This document shows positions 53,690 to 61,872 of a stretch of 64,000 nt of DNA, one piece after another (the stretch's first letter is position 1; the number at the start of each line of letters is the position of its first letter). The stretch is from Algoriphagus formosus (GTDB taxonomy: Bacteria > Bacteroidota > Bacteroidia > Cytophagales > Cyclobacteriaceae), in NCBI RefSeq assembly GCF_002807035.1, contig NZ_NIUC01000001.1, forward strand, positions 1,240,001-1,304,000, read 5' to 3'. The position numbers and the translations under genes were made by a program. Under the pieces are notes generated by a model that did not search any database, was not told the origin of the DNA, and saw only the letters and a list, made by a program, of their open reading frames with translations.

Positions 53690-54288
53690 GACTTTTTAGA
53701 ATGCCGATCAATCAGCACCTCCATCACCTCATCCAATTCATAGCCTTTGGCCTCCAAAAGGACGAGATAATGAAAAAGTAGATCTGCAGCCTCACCCAAA
53801 AACAACTCCTTATTGTCATCCTTGGCTTCGATGACGATTTCTACCGCTTCCTCTCCTACTTTCTGAGCGACCTTGTTGATACCTTTGGCAAACAGCGAAG
53901 CAGTGTAAGACTTGTCCGATGGATTGTTTTTTCTATCCTTGATGATGGCTCTCAGTTGGTCGATAAAGCCGGTCTTGGACGAGTTTTCTTCATCCCAGCA
54001 AGTATCAGAGCCAGTATGACAGACAGGTCCACGAGGATTTGCTTTCACTAAAATTGAATCCCCGTCACAATCTCCCGCAATTGAAACCAACTCCATAAAA
54101 TTCCCTGAAGTTTCCCCTTTGGTCCATAGCCTATTTTTACTTCGGGAGAAAAAAGTCACCATGCCGGATTTCTTTGTTTTCTCCAAAGCTTCCTCATTCA
54201 TATATCCCTGCATCAAGACTTTGCCTGAAACAGCGTCTTGTACAATGGCGGGAATAAGGCCGTTCATTTTTGAAAAGTCGATATTCAT
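53686..54288 (-). CDS. hisIE: Bifunctional phosphoribosyl-AMP cyclohydrolase / phosphoribosyl-ATP pyrophosphatase
   Basis: 200 aa from ATG 54288. HisI domain: [26 protein letters not shown] and [12 protein letters not shown] with zinc-binding Cys. HisE domain (about 110-200): [24 protein letters not shown] and [13 protein letters not shown]. It performs steps 2 and 3 of histidine synthesis. Upstream on this strand are hisF, hisA and hisH; other his genes are outside the window. Confidence 0.95.
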   Translation of the reverse strand: MNIDFSKMNGLIPAIVQDAVSGKVLMQGYMNEEALEKTKKSGMVTFFSRSKNRLWTKGETSGNFMELVSIAGDCDGDSILVKANPRGPVCHTGSDTCWDEENSSKTGFIDQLRAIIKDRKNNPSDKSYTASLFAKGINKVAQKVGEEAVEIVIEAKDDNKELFLGEAADLLFHYLVLLEAKGYELDEVMEVLIDRHSKKS

Positions 54289-54312
54289 GTTTTCTTTTTT
54301 TTGAAACACAGT

Positions 54313-54429
54313 GGAAATACTGCAGAAATATACCCTGAAAAGTCAGGGTGAAATAAAAACGGAAAGAGTTTACCCAATATTTCTGCCCGTTTTAACGGGC
54401 CACATTTCAACGTATTTCGATTGTATTTC
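54313..54429. repeat. Two-hairpin GAAATA/TATTTC repeat, copy 1
   Basis: Order: GAAATACTGCAGAAATA (54314-54330), hairpin ACCCTGA/TCAGGGT (7-bp stem, 4-base loop, 54332-54349), GAAATA (54350-54355), spacer, TATTTC (54378-54383), hairpin GCCCGTT/AACGGGC (7-bp stem, 2-base loop, 54385-54400), then CATTTCAACGTATTTC. The same layout with different stems recurs at 56741-56843. Neither hairpin has a convincing T-run, so terminator function is unlikely. Confidence 0.7.
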
Positions 54430-54474
54430 TTTAATAACTTATTAAAACCTCCGAGGTCTAAAAAACCTCAAAGG

Positions 54475-55230
54475 TTACTTTCTAATCGATATTCCCTCCC
54501 CAATCAAATAACTTTTCAATTCAGGAATAGGAATTTCTTTAAAGTGGAAAATACTCGCTGCCAAAGCAGCATCTGCTTTTCCAAAGGTAAACACATCTTT
54601 GAAATGAGGCATGGTACCCGCTCCTCCGGATGCAATCACAGGAATAGAAAGAGCCGATGAAATCTCAGCGGTAATTTCATTCGCAAAACCTCCCTTCGTA
54701 CCATCATGATCCATGGAAGTAAGCAGAATTTCACCCGCCCCCCTGTCAGCTACTTCTTTTGCCCATTTTTGAGTTTGTAAAAGGGTTGGCTTCCTTCCCC
54801 CATGCGTATGCACATAGTCTGTACCATCCACATCCCGGGTATCGATGGCGACCACGATGCATTGCGAACCGAACTCCCGAGCCATTTCATCAATCACGCC
54901 TGGATTTTTGACCGCTGCTGAATTGATGGAGATTTTATCCGCACCAGCATTTAGCAAAACCTTCACATCTTCTACCGTAGAAATTCCTCCTCCGACTGTA
55001 AAGGGAATATTGATCGCCATGGCAACCTTAGTCACCAATTCAGCCAAGGTTTTTCGCTTATCTACCGTAGCAGTGATATCCAAAAAGACCAGTTCGTCTG
55101 CTCCTTCATCTGAGTAGACTTTGGCTAGTTCTACCGGGTCACCTGCATCCCGCAATTGTACAAAATTGACACCTTTGACGGTGCGACCGTCTTTGATATC
55201 GAGACAGGGGATGATTCTTTTTGTCAACAT
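54475..55230 (-). CDS. hisF: Imidazole glycerol phosphate synthase, cyclase subunit
   Basis: 251 aa TIM barrel: [19 protein letters not shown] (catalytic Asp11-equivalent), [43 protein letters not shown] (second catalytic Asp) and PVIASGGAG. With HisH it makes IGP and AICAR from PRFAR. Between hisA and hisIE in the minus-strand his group. Confidence 0.96.
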   Translation of the reverse strand: MLTKRIIPCLDIKDGRTVKGVNFVQLRDAGDPVELAKVYSDEGADELVFLDITATVDKRKTLAELVTKVAMAINIPFTVGGGISTVEDVKVLLNAGADKISINSAAVKNPGVIDEMAREFGSQCIVVAIDTRDVDGTDYVHTHGGRKPTLLQTQKWAKEVADRGAGEILLTSMDHDGTKGGFANEITAEISSALSIPVIASGGAGTMPHFKDVFTFGKADAALAASIFHFKEIPIPELKSYLIGEGISIRK

Positions 55231-55266
55231 TTTCGGATAGGAAAATTTTAAAATTGAAAGTACTTG

Positions 55267-55313
55267 TCCGCTGCGGCGGATTGGAAAATTAAGTTGAAAG
55301 GTTGCAACGTTGG
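55267..55313. repeat. GATTGGAAAATTAAG repeat with GC-rich palindrome
   Basis: TCCGCTGCGGCGGA (55267-55280) runs into GATTGGAAAATTAAG and GAAAGGTTGCAACGTTG in the hisF-hisA gap. The inverse order appears at 59783-59807 (ATTTTCCAATCCGCCGCGG); related strings occur at 43836 and 56049. Confidence 0.45.
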
Positions 55314-55320
55314 CCTATTG

Positions 55321-56040
55321 CTATCGATTAAATTCTGCTAATTCTTCCAAACTCACCTTCCCTTCATAATAGGCTTTTCCGACAATGGCTCCATAGATCC
55401 CAATTTTCTCCAATTCTTCCAAATCCTTGACTGAGGAAACTCCTCCACTGGCAATCAGTTTTAGATCAGGAATCTCTTCCATGATTTCTTGATATAGTTC
55501 CACCGATGGACCTTGTAACAAACCGTCTTTAGCCACATCCGTGCAGATCACATAGCGAACTCCCAATTGGAAGTAGGACTTAATGAAAGCAATCACCTCT
55601 TGCTCCGTAGTCTCTTCCCAACCATGAATCGCAATCTTACGGTCTTTGGCATCAGCTCCCAAGATGAGTTTTTCCGGACCGTAGGTAATCAACCAAGATT
55701 TGAACATGTCAGGCTTTTTTACCGCTACGGAGCCTCCCGTCACCTGAGATGCACCCAAATAAAAGGCTTTTTCGATCTCTTCTTCACTTTGAACCCCTCC
55801 TCCAAAATCTACTTTCAAACTGGTTTTCTGAGTGATATCCAAAAGCACCTGATCATTGACAATTCGTTTGGCTTTGGCGCCATCGAGATCTACCAAATGA
55901 AGGCGCTGAATCCCTGCATCCTGAAAACGCTTAGCCATTTCCACAGGATCGTCGTGATATTCTTTTTTGCTGCTGTAATCGCCTTGACTGAGACGAACAC
56001 ACTTACCATCTATAAGGTCTATGGCGGGAATGATAAACAT
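55321..56040 (-). CDS. hisA: 1-(5-phosphoribosyl)-ProFAR isomerase
   Basis: 239 aa TIM barrel: FIIPAIDLIDGKCVRLSQGDY (catalytic Asp8 region), LHLVDLDGAKA, VDFGGGVQSEEE, CTDVAKDGLLQG (second Asp) and IASGGVSS. Isomerises ProFAR to PRFAR. Lies between hisH and hisF. Confidence 0.96.
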   Translation of the reverse strand: MFIIPAIDLIDGKCVRLSQGDYSSKKEYHDDPVEMAKRFQDAGIQRLHLVDLDGAKAKRIVNDQVLLDITQKTSLKVDFGGGVQSEEEIEKAFYLGASQVTGGSVAVKKPDMFKSWLITYGPEKLILGADAKDRKIAIHGWEETTEQEVIAFIKSYFQLGVRYVICTDVAKDGLLQGPSVELYQEIMEEIPDLKLIASGGVSSVKDLEELEKIGIYGAIVGKAYYEGKVSLEELAEFNR

Positions 56041-56048
56041 AAGCGAAT

Positions 56049-56130
56049 TGAAGGATTGGAAAATTAAGTAGAAAGGTTAAAAGTGGTAAAGTTGTTAAGT
56101 TGATTTTGATTTCGGTCGTATTTCGTGTTT
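56049..56130. repeat. GATTGGAAAATTAAG repeat and CGTATTTCG boxes
   Basis: GATTGGAAAATTAAGTAG, AAAGGTTAAAAGTGG and TCGTATTTCGTG fill the hisH-hisA gap. Same family as at 55267-55313 and 43836-43930; no stem as strong as elsewhere. Confidence 0.35.
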
Positions 56131-56727
56131 CTAAATCGAAAGGAAATTACTCAGCAACTTCTCCCCCACAGTACTGCTTTTCTCAGGATGGGCTTGAATC
56201 GCCCAATAATTATCCCGATGAAGAATAGCTGTAAAATCATGAATATAATGCGTGCTAGCAATCGTAGCTTCACTCAATTCCGCATAGTAGCTATGCACAT
56301 AATAGAGAAATTTTGGGTCAGGCAGATCCTTTAGAAGGACATTATCAGCTAGATTTTCCAACTCATTCCAGCCAATGTGGGGAACCTTGAATTCCTGAGA
56401 GTTTTCAGGGATAAAGCGTTTAACTTTCACCGGAAAAATGCCCAAGCAATCCGTATCATTTTCCTCGGAGTGCTCGCAAAGCAATTGCAAACCCAAACAA
56501 ACTCCTAAAAAGGGTTGCTTGATTTCCCGAATCAACTGATCTAGTTTTCTGGCTTTGAGATAAGTCATCGCGGTACTCGCTTCTCCCTGACCAGGAAAAA
56601 TGACCTTATCGGCATTTAAGATTTTCTCCGGATCATCAGTTAGCTCAGCTTCAGCTCCCAATCGCTCCAGCGCATACAAGACCGACTGCACATTGCCGGA
56701 GTTGTATTTGATTACGGCTATTTTCAT
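56131..56727 (-). CDS. hisH: Imidazole glycerol phosphate synthase, glutamine amidotransferase subunit
   Basis: 198 aa class I glutamine amidotransferase: VIKYNSGNVQSVLYAL, VIFPGQGEASTAM, nucleophile elbow FLGVCLGLQLL (catalytic Cys), and QAHPEKSS with His/Glu. It hydrolyses glutamine and channels ammonia to HisF. First recognisable his gene of the leftward group. Confidence 0.95.
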   Translation of the reverse strand: MKIAVIKYNSGNVQSVLYALERLGAEAELTDDPEKILNADKVIFPGQGEASTAMTYLKARKLDQLIREIKQPFLGVCLGLQLLCEHSEENDTDCLGIFPVKVKRFIPENSQEFKVPHIGWNELENLADNVLLKDLPDPKFLYYVHSYYAELSEATIASTHYIHDFTAILHRDNYWAIQAHPEKSSTVGEKLLSNFLSI

Positions 56728-56740
56728 TTTATTCTAATCT

Positions 56741-56843
56741 GAAATACTGTAGAAATAAGCCCCGGCTCCCCGGGGCGAAATAATTAGAAATATTTCTACC
56801 TTATTTCATCCTGACTTGTCAGGATGTATTTTAATCGTATTTC
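56741..56843. repeat. Two-hairpin GAAATA/TATTTC repeat, copy 2
   Basis: GAAATACTGTAGAAATA (56741-56757), hairpin GCCCCGG/CCGGGGC (7-bp stem, 4-base loop, 56759-56776), GAAATA (56777-56782), a short spacer with AGAAATATTTCT, TATTTC (56802-56807), hairpin CATCCTGAC/GTCAGGATG (9-bp stem, TT loop, 56807-56826), then TATTTTAATCGTATTTC. Box order and hairpin geometry match the copy at 54313-54429; stem sequences do not. Confidence 0.7.
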
Positions 56844-56863
56844 CAAGCGCTACTATTTAGCTT

Positions 56864-57646
56864 TTATTTTACCTTATTTTCAGCTAACATTTCCTCCAAA
56901 ACCGCTTCTATTTCTGGAATGGAGTTGTAAAGTTGCTCATAACTTTCGATCACGAAGTATTTATCCTGGAATTTATTCTTCCAATACTCCTGATTCATGA
57001 TTCTTTTCACATCGTAGGGATAATGAGCAGGTTCATCAGAGAGAGAGAATTTAGTTTCACCTTTAGAGCTCAAAATCCCTGCTCCATAAATGCGCAACTC
57101 TCCATTCTCACGGATCAAACCAAACTCAATCGTAAACCAATAAATTCGGCTGAGCAACTGAATCGCCCATGGATCATCGATATGCTTCAGTGCGATGCCT
57201 GAAAGCTTCTCCAAAAAGTCCACATAAGGCTGATTGGTAAGCATAGGCATGTGTGCAAAGGCATCATGGAACATATCCGGCTCCTCGAGGTAGTCCAATT
57301 GCTCCATTTTTCGCAACCATGTGGAAGAAGGGAATCTTCGATTATTTAGCAAGCCGAAGAATAAATCATCATCGATCAAGCCCGGTACAACCTGAACTGC
57401 CCATCCTGTAGTTTCCTTCAAAATCTTATTGAGTTCCTCAAAATTAGCAATGCGTTCAGCAGTGAATTTTACAATCTCCACCCCATCCAAATAGGCCTGA
57501 GAGGCTGCTTTGGGTAGATTGGGCATTTGTCTCTCATAGAGAATCTTCCATACCTTAAAATCTTCCGCCGTGTATGCCTCATAGTCCTGTTTGAGATCCT
57601 GCAATCGGGGGTCGCTAAAGACCCAGTTTTTCGGTTTATCAGTCAT
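56864..57646 (-). CDS. phhA: Phenylalanine 4-monooxygenase
   Basis: 260 aa, typical of short bacterial aromatic-amino-acid hydroxylases. Iron ligands: two His in EPDMFHDAFAHMP and the Glu in IYWFTIEFGLI; GWAVQVVPGLI and NRRFPSSTWLRK are pterin/substrate segments. It hydroxylates phenylalanine to tyrosine with tetrahydropterin. A 136-base gap with a structured repeat separates it from hisH; it is downstream of the trp group with its own terminator between. Confidence 0.92.
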   Translation of the reverse strand: MTDKPKNWVFSDPRLQDLKQDYEAYTAEDFKVWKILYERQMPNLPKAASQAYLDGVEIVKFTAERIANFEELNKILKETTGWAVQVVPGLIDDDLFFGLLNNRRFPSSTWLRKMEQLDYLEEPDMFHDAFAHMPMLTNQPYVDFLEKLSGIALKHIDDPWAIQLLSRIYWFTIEFGLIRENGELRIYGAGILSSKGETKFSLSDEPAHYPYDVKRIMNQEYWKNKFQDKYFVIESYEQLYNSIPEIEAVLEEMLAENKVK

Positions 57647-57991
57647 ATTTCTATTTGGGTTTATACTTATCTAACTTCTAATTATCTCTTGGGTTTCGAT
57701 TCTTTTTCTTAAAACCCTTGCCCTTATCCTACTTCATTTGAAGCAGGATCTTAACAAGCCACACCTCTGCTGCTTTCGGAAAAGCCTCGTAGCCTTTTGA
57801 AGTGACTCTTAAACGAAAAAAGCCCATCCCGCAATTGGAATAGGCTTTGATATCGTTCACAAGAAACCATACTCATCCCATTCCTTCATTGAAGCGGATA
57901 GTGGGAATGATGAATAAAGGTTCTTGGGGTTGGATTCATGATCTAATTTGCTACTAAGATACTCAATAGAAGGTTTACAAAGCAAGTGCTT
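57647..57991. other. Intergenic stretch upstream of phhA
   Basis: No gene is seen. It holds ATCCTACTTC/GAAGCAGGAT (57726-57749), which on minus-strand RNA pairs fully with one G-U wobble and could be a phhA leader hairpin, a minus-strand terminator at 57816-57848, and an imperfect inverted repeat around 57872-57912. The remainder shows no recognised signal. Confidence 0.5.
57816..57848 (-). terminator. Terminator of the trp/aroF/yoeB transcription unit
   Basis: On the minus strand AAAGCCTATTCC pairs with GGGATGGGCTTT (10 pairs, 2 mismatches, short loop), followed by a six-T run from the A-run at 57816-57821. It lies beyond the aroF remnant and upstream of phhA. Confidence 0.65.
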
Positions 57992-58087
57992 TTACAACAA
58001 CTCAAATCCCTTTCTCATCGCGAAACTTTCCCGAATCCACTTGGCTAATCTGGCGCTTTGCGCAAAGTCCAAGGTCTGCTGTCTGTC
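57992..58087 (-). pseudogene. Remnant of the 3' end of a DAHP synthase gene
   Basis: The minus strand encodes the last 31 residues plus stop of an AroF-like protein (ending RLAKWIRESFAMRKGFELL, where the intact protein has RLAAWIRESFAMRKGFDLL), with no upstream part. Against the intact gene end (58682-58777) 80 of 96 bases match, mostly with synonymous differences, so this was once a real coding end under selection. It lies beyond the yefM-yoeB cassette in the same orientation. Confidence 0.85.
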
Positions 58088-58098
58088 AGTTGTGTAAA

Positions 58099-58353
58099 TC
58101 AATAATGATACCTGCAGGCAATAATTAATAATTCCGAGTTTTGAAATGAGTAAACCAACCGGTGTTCACCATCAATCCTCCTAGACCAGAATCCCTGTAA
58201 ATCGTGTTTGAGCGGTTCAGGATTGCCAATTCCATGAAAGGGATCTCTAAGAGCCGCTTTAATTAGTTCATTAATACGCTTGAGTTTTTTCTTGTCGATA
58301 CTTTGCCAATAAAGGTAATCGTTCCAAGCCGTCACCGTCCAGACAATTCTCAT
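58099..58353 (-). CDS. yoeB: YoeB family ribosome-dependent mRNA interferase toxin
   Basis: 84 aa, same length as E. coli YoeB, with residues expected for activity: Glu46, Arg65, His83 and Tyr84 at the C-terminus (ACRYHY). It should cut mRNA at the ribosomal A site. Its ATG overlaps the antitoxin stop by 4 bases. The whole cassette lies between the trp group end and a remnant of aroF. Confidence 0.93.
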   Translation of the reverse strand: MRIVWTVTAWNDYLYWQSIDKKKLKRINELIKAALRDPFHGIGNPEPLKHDLQGFWSRRIDGEHRLVYSFQNSELLIIACRYHY

Positions 58354-58601
58354 TCTTCAATCAAAGGTCTTTCAATGATTTTTCCTGCATTAGCTTCTTC
58401 AAGGGATTTCATAAGAACATCCCTGTTTTTACCAGAGAGCAAATAGCTGGTTTCTTTGAGCGCATTGTATTCATCCAAGGAGATCAAGACCAAGTCTCGG
58501 TTGTCTTTCCTTTTTATAATCACTTCCTCCAGATCATCTACAACCAAATCAAACCATTTCTTCAAGTTCACCCTCAAGTCCGTGTAGTTTACCACTTTCA
58601 T
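58350..58601 (-). CDS. yefM: YefM/Phd family antitoxin
   Basis: 83 aa from ATG 58601 (TTG 58607 adds two residues). N-terminal Phd/YefM DNA-binding fold (VVNYTDLRVNLKKWFDLVVDD, VIIKRKDNRDLVLISLDEYNALKETSYLL) and a flexible acidic C-terminus (ANAGKIIERPLIEE) that wraps the toxin. Upstream GTAC operator cores fit autorepression. Confidence 0.92.
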   Translation of the reverse strand: MKVVNYTDLRVNLKKWFDLVVDDLEEVIIKRKDNRDLVLISLDEYNALKETSYLLSGKNRDVLMKSLEEANAGKIIERPLIEE

Positions 58602-58620
58602 AGCCAAATATTTTTATAAA

Positions 58621-58638
58621 TGTACTTAAATCCGTACG
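58621..58638. promoter_or_regulatory. YefM-type operator (paired GTAC cores)
   Basis: TGTACT (58621-58626) and CGTACG (58633-58638) have GTAC cores whose centres are 12 bp apart, the spacing described for the TGTACA palindromes bound by YefM-YoeB. They lie 20-37 bases upstream of the antitoxin ATG. Confidence 0.6.
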
Positions 58639-58681
58639 TAAATAAAATAATTCAAGTTTCCTTAAAGATAGAATGACGCCC

Positions 58682-59701
58682 TTAAAGCAAATCAAACCCT
58701 TTCCGCATCGCAAAACTTTCCCGAATCCAAGCAGCTAATCGTGTGCTTTGCGCAAAGTCCAAGGTCTGCTGTCCGTCAGAGTAGGCTTTTTCGGGAATTT
58801 CATGGGATTCATAGATAACTCCATCAGCTCCAGCCATCACACCGGCTAAGGCCATCTGTGGCACATAAGAGCGAATACCAATTCCATGAGAAGGATCCAC
58901 AATCACCGGAAGATGGGACTTGGCTTTCAAAATCGGGATCGCATTCAGATCCAAGGTGTTTCTTGATGCCTTTTCGTAGGTTCTAATTCCTCGCTCACAG
59001 AGAATCAGTTTTTCATTTCCTCCAGAGAAAACATACTCAGCAGACTGAAGCAATTCTTCTATCGTACCAGAAATACCACGCTTGATCATCACGGCTTTAT
59101 CCACTTTACCGAGTTCGTCGAGCAGATTGAAATTTTGGGAGTTTCTAGCCCCTACCTGATAAATGTCTACATAAGGATACATCTCTTCGATTTGGGAGGT
59201 TTGCATCACTTCGGTGACTATTTTGATGCCAGCCTCTGAGGCTATTGAGTGCCAAAGCTTGAGCCCATCAATGCCCATACCTCGGAAAGCATAAGGGGAA
59301 GTTCGCGGCTTGAATACACCACCACGCATCATTCGGATTCCGTTTTCGACGCAATGAGCGACCACCTTTCGAATCTGCTCTTCCGACTCGATAGAGCAGG
59401 GCCCGGTAATAATAGCCATTTCTCCATCCTTAATAAATACCCCGTCGCCCAAGTCGATGGAAGTTGGTTTGGCCTTCCATTTTTTGGAAACCAGTTTGTA
59501 TTCATCGGAGACAATATGTATATCCCGGATGCCATCGAGTTGGCCAATTTTACGGATATCAAAATCTTTCTTGCCAATACCGATCAGGTAGTCCCCCAAT
59601 TGAGTCTTGACTTCTGTGGTTTTATATCCGATTCCGTTGACCTTATCGATCAAGGTTTCCTTTTGCTTAGAAGAAATATCGGGTTGTAGTTGAATAATCA
59701 T
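58682..59701 (-). CDS. aroF: 3-deoxy-7-phosphoheptulonate synthase, type I-beta (AroF-like)
   Basis: 339 aa. N-terminal ferredoxin-like regulatory domain (1-70, IIQLQPDISSKQKETLIDKV) as in Thermotoga DAHPS, then the barrel: GPCSIESEEQIRK, GGVFKPRTSPYAFRGMG, VGARNSQNF, MIKRGISGT, ILCERGIRTYEK and VIVDPSHGIGIR. It condenses PEP and erythrose 4-phosphate. It follows trpA on the same strand, so the cluster makes tryptophan from central metabolites. Its end is duplicated at 57992-58087. Confidence 0.95.
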   Translation of the reverse strand: MIIQLQPDISSKQKETLIDKVNGIGYKTTEVKTQLGDYLIGIGKKDFDIRKIGQLDGIRDIHIVSDEYKLVSKKWKAKPTSIDLGDGVFIKDGEMAIITGPCSIESEEQIRKVVAHCVENGIRMMRGGVFKPRTSPYAFRGMGIDGLKLWHSIASEAGIKIVTEVMQTSQIEEMYPYVDIYQVGARNSQNFNLLDELGKVDKAVMIKRGISGTIEELLQSAEYVFSGGNEKLILCERGIRTYEKASRNTLDLNAIPILKAKSHLPVIVDPSHGIGIRSYVPQMALAGVMAGADGVIYESHEIPEKAYSDGQQTLDFAQSTRLAAWIRESFAMRKGFDLL

Positions 59702-59703
59702 TT

Positions 59704-59807
59704 TTATGTACGATTTACGAAATACGAATTACGAGTCTTCCCAACTCTTCTTGGTTAATTGTATGAATTGGGTTGATTTAAAGGATTTTCCAATCCGCCG
59801 CGGCGGA
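59704..59807. repeat. ACGATTTACGAAATACG block and GC-rich palindrome
   Basis: TACGATTTACGAAATACGAA at 59707-59726 resembles the CGTAAATCGTATTTCG box at 43911. TCCGCCGCGGCGGA (59794-59807) is a perfect palindrome preceded by ATTTTCCAA, the reverse order of the element at 55267-55313. Located between trpA and aroF. Confidence 0.45.
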
Positions 59808-59816
59808 AGTGTGCTT

Positions 59817-60593
59817 TCAATTTTTCAATACAGATTGTAAGTAATTCTTAATATCCTCACTCAAGTTTTTTGAGTCTTTGACAGTTTTGATAAAAGCCGA
59901 ACCGATAATGGCTCCGTGGCTGTAGCTGGAAGCGGTGGTGAAGGTTTCCGCATCGGAAATCCCAAAGCCGATCAGACGAGGATTTTTAAGATTCATATCC
60001 TGCACCCGCTTGAAATAAGTGATTTGCTCCTTGCTGATTCCACTTTTTGCTCCGGTGATGGAATGGGAAGAAACCATGTAAATAAAGCCATCTGTATTTT
60101 CATCAATTTCCCGAATCCGCTTCTCGGAAGTTTGTGGGGAAATCAAGAAGGTGTTCACTAATCCATATTCTTCGAAAAGCGATTTGAACTCATCCAAATA
60201 CTGCTGCATCGGCAAATCAGGAACGATCAAACCGTCAATTCCGACCTCCTTGCACTTTTTGCAAAAGTCCTCCATGCCAAACTGAATGATTGGATTCAAG
60301 TAACCCATCAAGACTACAGGAATATGAATTTTGGCACGAAAGCCCTTCAGTTGTTCAAAAAGCTTCTTCATGCTCATACCATTTTCCAAGGCAATCTTAT
60401 TGCTATCCTGAATGGTCGGACCATCTGCGATCGGGTCAGAATAAGGCACGCCAATCTCGATAATATCCGCACCACCTGCCTGAATGGCCTCCATTACAGG
60501 AATCGTATCATCCAAATGGGGGAAACCAGCCGTAAAGTAGATCGAGAGCACCCGCTCCTGCTTGTTGTTGAATAAATAATGTATTCGGTTCAT
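59817..60593 (-). CDS. trpA: Tryptophan synthase alpha chain
   Basis: 258 aa from ATG 60593 (longer frame to 60650 rejected). TIM barrel with SIYFTAGFPHLDD, catalytic Glu in ADIIEIGVPYSDPIADGP, VPDLPMQQY and GFGISDAETF. It cleaves indoleglycerol phosphate to indole for TrpB. An 88-base gap with inverted GATGTC repeats separates it from trpB. Confidence 0.96.
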   Translation of the reverse strand: MNRIHYLFNNKQERVLSIYFTAGFPHLDDTIPVMEAIQAGGADIIEIGVPYSDPIADGPTIQDSNKIALENGMSMKKLFEQLKGFRAKIHIPVVLMGYLNPIIQFGMEDFCKKCKEVGIDGLIVPDLPMQQYLDEFKSLFEEYGLVNTFLISPQTSEKRIREIDENTDGFIYMVSSHSITGAKSGISKEQITYFKRVQDMNLKNPRLIGFGISDAETFTTASSYSHGAIIGSAFIKTVKDSKNLSEDIKNYLQSVLKN

Positions 60594-60606
60594 GAAATTT
60601 TTGTTT

Positions 60607-60680
60607 GATGTCCGTTGTCCGATGTCCGATGAGAGTATTTTAGCATACATCGATCATCTGACATCCAGCATCGGACTTTT
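60607..60680. repeat. Inverted GATGTCCGATG repeats between trpB and trpA
   Basis: GATGTCCG units (60607-60631) face complementary CATC-containing units (to 60676, CTGACATCCAGCATCGGAC), forming a long imperfect hairpin centred near 60645. Same motif family as GACATC repeats at 32097-32117. Confidence 0.45.
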
Positions 60681-60681
60681 A

Positions 60682-61860
60682 TCAGTATCCTCCCCATTTA
60701 ATATAAGTCTCCAGATCCTTGTCCCCTCGGCCGGAAAGGTTGATCACAATGACGTCGTCTTTGCGGTACTCGATCATGTTCAATGCATGAATAGCATGGG
60801 CTGTCTCGATGGCTGGAATGATTCCTTCCGTACGGCTGAGTAGAATCCCCGCTTTCATGGCATCTTCATCTTCCACCGCAACAAATTCACCCCGGCCAAT
60901 GTCAAATAAATGCGCATGAACGGGTCCGATCCCAGGATAATCCAAACCTGCAGAAATGGAGTGAGGTTCGACTACTTGACCATCTTCTGTTTGCATCAGA
61001 ATGGTTTTCGAACCATGCAAAATACCGGGCGTTCCCAAAACGGTAGTTGCTGCAGATTTGCCACTACTGATTCCCAATCCCGCGGCCTCAGCAGCAATCA
61101 GGCGAACATCAGGCGTATTGTAATAGTGATAAAAGGCTCCTGCCGCATTCGAACCTCCACCCACACAAGCGATGACCAAATCCGGGTTTTCGCGTCCTTC
61201 TTTCTCCTTCAGTTGCCATTTCATCTCCTCTGAGATCACCGATTGGAACCGGGCTACCATCTCGGGATAAGGATGCGGACCTACTACCGAACCGATGATA
61301 TAATGCGTATCCACGGGATTGTTGATCCACTGACGCATGGCTTCATTGGTTGCATCTTTCAGCGTTTTGGAGCCAGAAGTAGCGGGCACAACTTTAGCAC
61401 CCAAGATTTTCATCCGCTCCACATTGGGACGCTGACGCTCAATGTCCAGTTCGCCCATGTACACGGTACAGTCCATCCCCATCAGTGCACAAACCGTCGC
61501 TGTAGCTACTCCGTGCTGTCCAGCTCCCGTTTCGGCGATGATTCGCTTTTTTCCGAGTTTCTTGGCCAAAATGATCTGACCGATGGTATTGTTGACCTTA
61601 TGTGCTCCTGTATGGCAAAGATCTTCTCGCTTTAGGTAAATTTTTGCTCCAAAGGTCTCTGACAATCGGCTGGCAAAATATAATGGGGTCGGCCTTCCCA
61701 CAAAGTCCCTCAGCAAAAGCTGAAACTCTTGTTGGAATTCCTCTGAGGCCACAATGGACTCGTAATTATCTCTCAACTCCTCGATATTGGGATGGAGCAT
61801 CTCAGGGATGTAGGCACCTCCAAACTTTCCATAAAAACCCTTTTCATCCACTCTTATCAT
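60682..61860 (-). CDS. trpB: Tryptophan synthase beta chain
   Basis: 392 aa PLP enzyme: [38 protein letters not shown] (PLP Lys), [25 protein letters not shown] and LSGRGDKDL. Condenses indole with serine. 12-base gap to trpF. Confidence 0.97.
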   Translation of the reverse strand: MIRVDEKGFYGKFGGAYIPEMLHPNIEELRDNYESIVASEEFQQEFQLLLRDFVGRPTPLYFASRLSETFGAKIYLKREDLCHTGAHKVNNTIGQIILAKKLGKKRIIAETGAGQHGVATATVCALMGMDCTVYMGELDIERQRPNVERMKILGAKVVPATSGSKTLKDATNEAMRQWINNPVDTHYIIGSVVGPHPYPEMVARFQSVISEEMKWQLKEKEGRENPDLVIACVGGGSNAAGAFYHYYNTPDVRLIAAEAAGLGISSGKSAATTVLGTPGILHGSKTILMQTEDGQVVEPHSISAGLDYPGIGPVHAHLFDIGRGEFVAVEDEDAMKAGILLSRTEGIIPAIETAHAIHALNMIEYRKDDVIVINLSGRGDKDLETYIKWGGY

Positions 61861-61872
61861 ATCTTCTCCCGT

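Noticed and set aside
54313..54429. Hairpins before hisF read as terminators
   Set aside because: Stems lack following T-runs and the same layout recurs elsewhere, so they are better seen as a repeat.
60594..60650. N-terminal extension of TrpA from an upstream ATG
   Set aside because: The added residues come from the GATGTC repeat and are not found in TrpA proteins; 60593 gives the family length.
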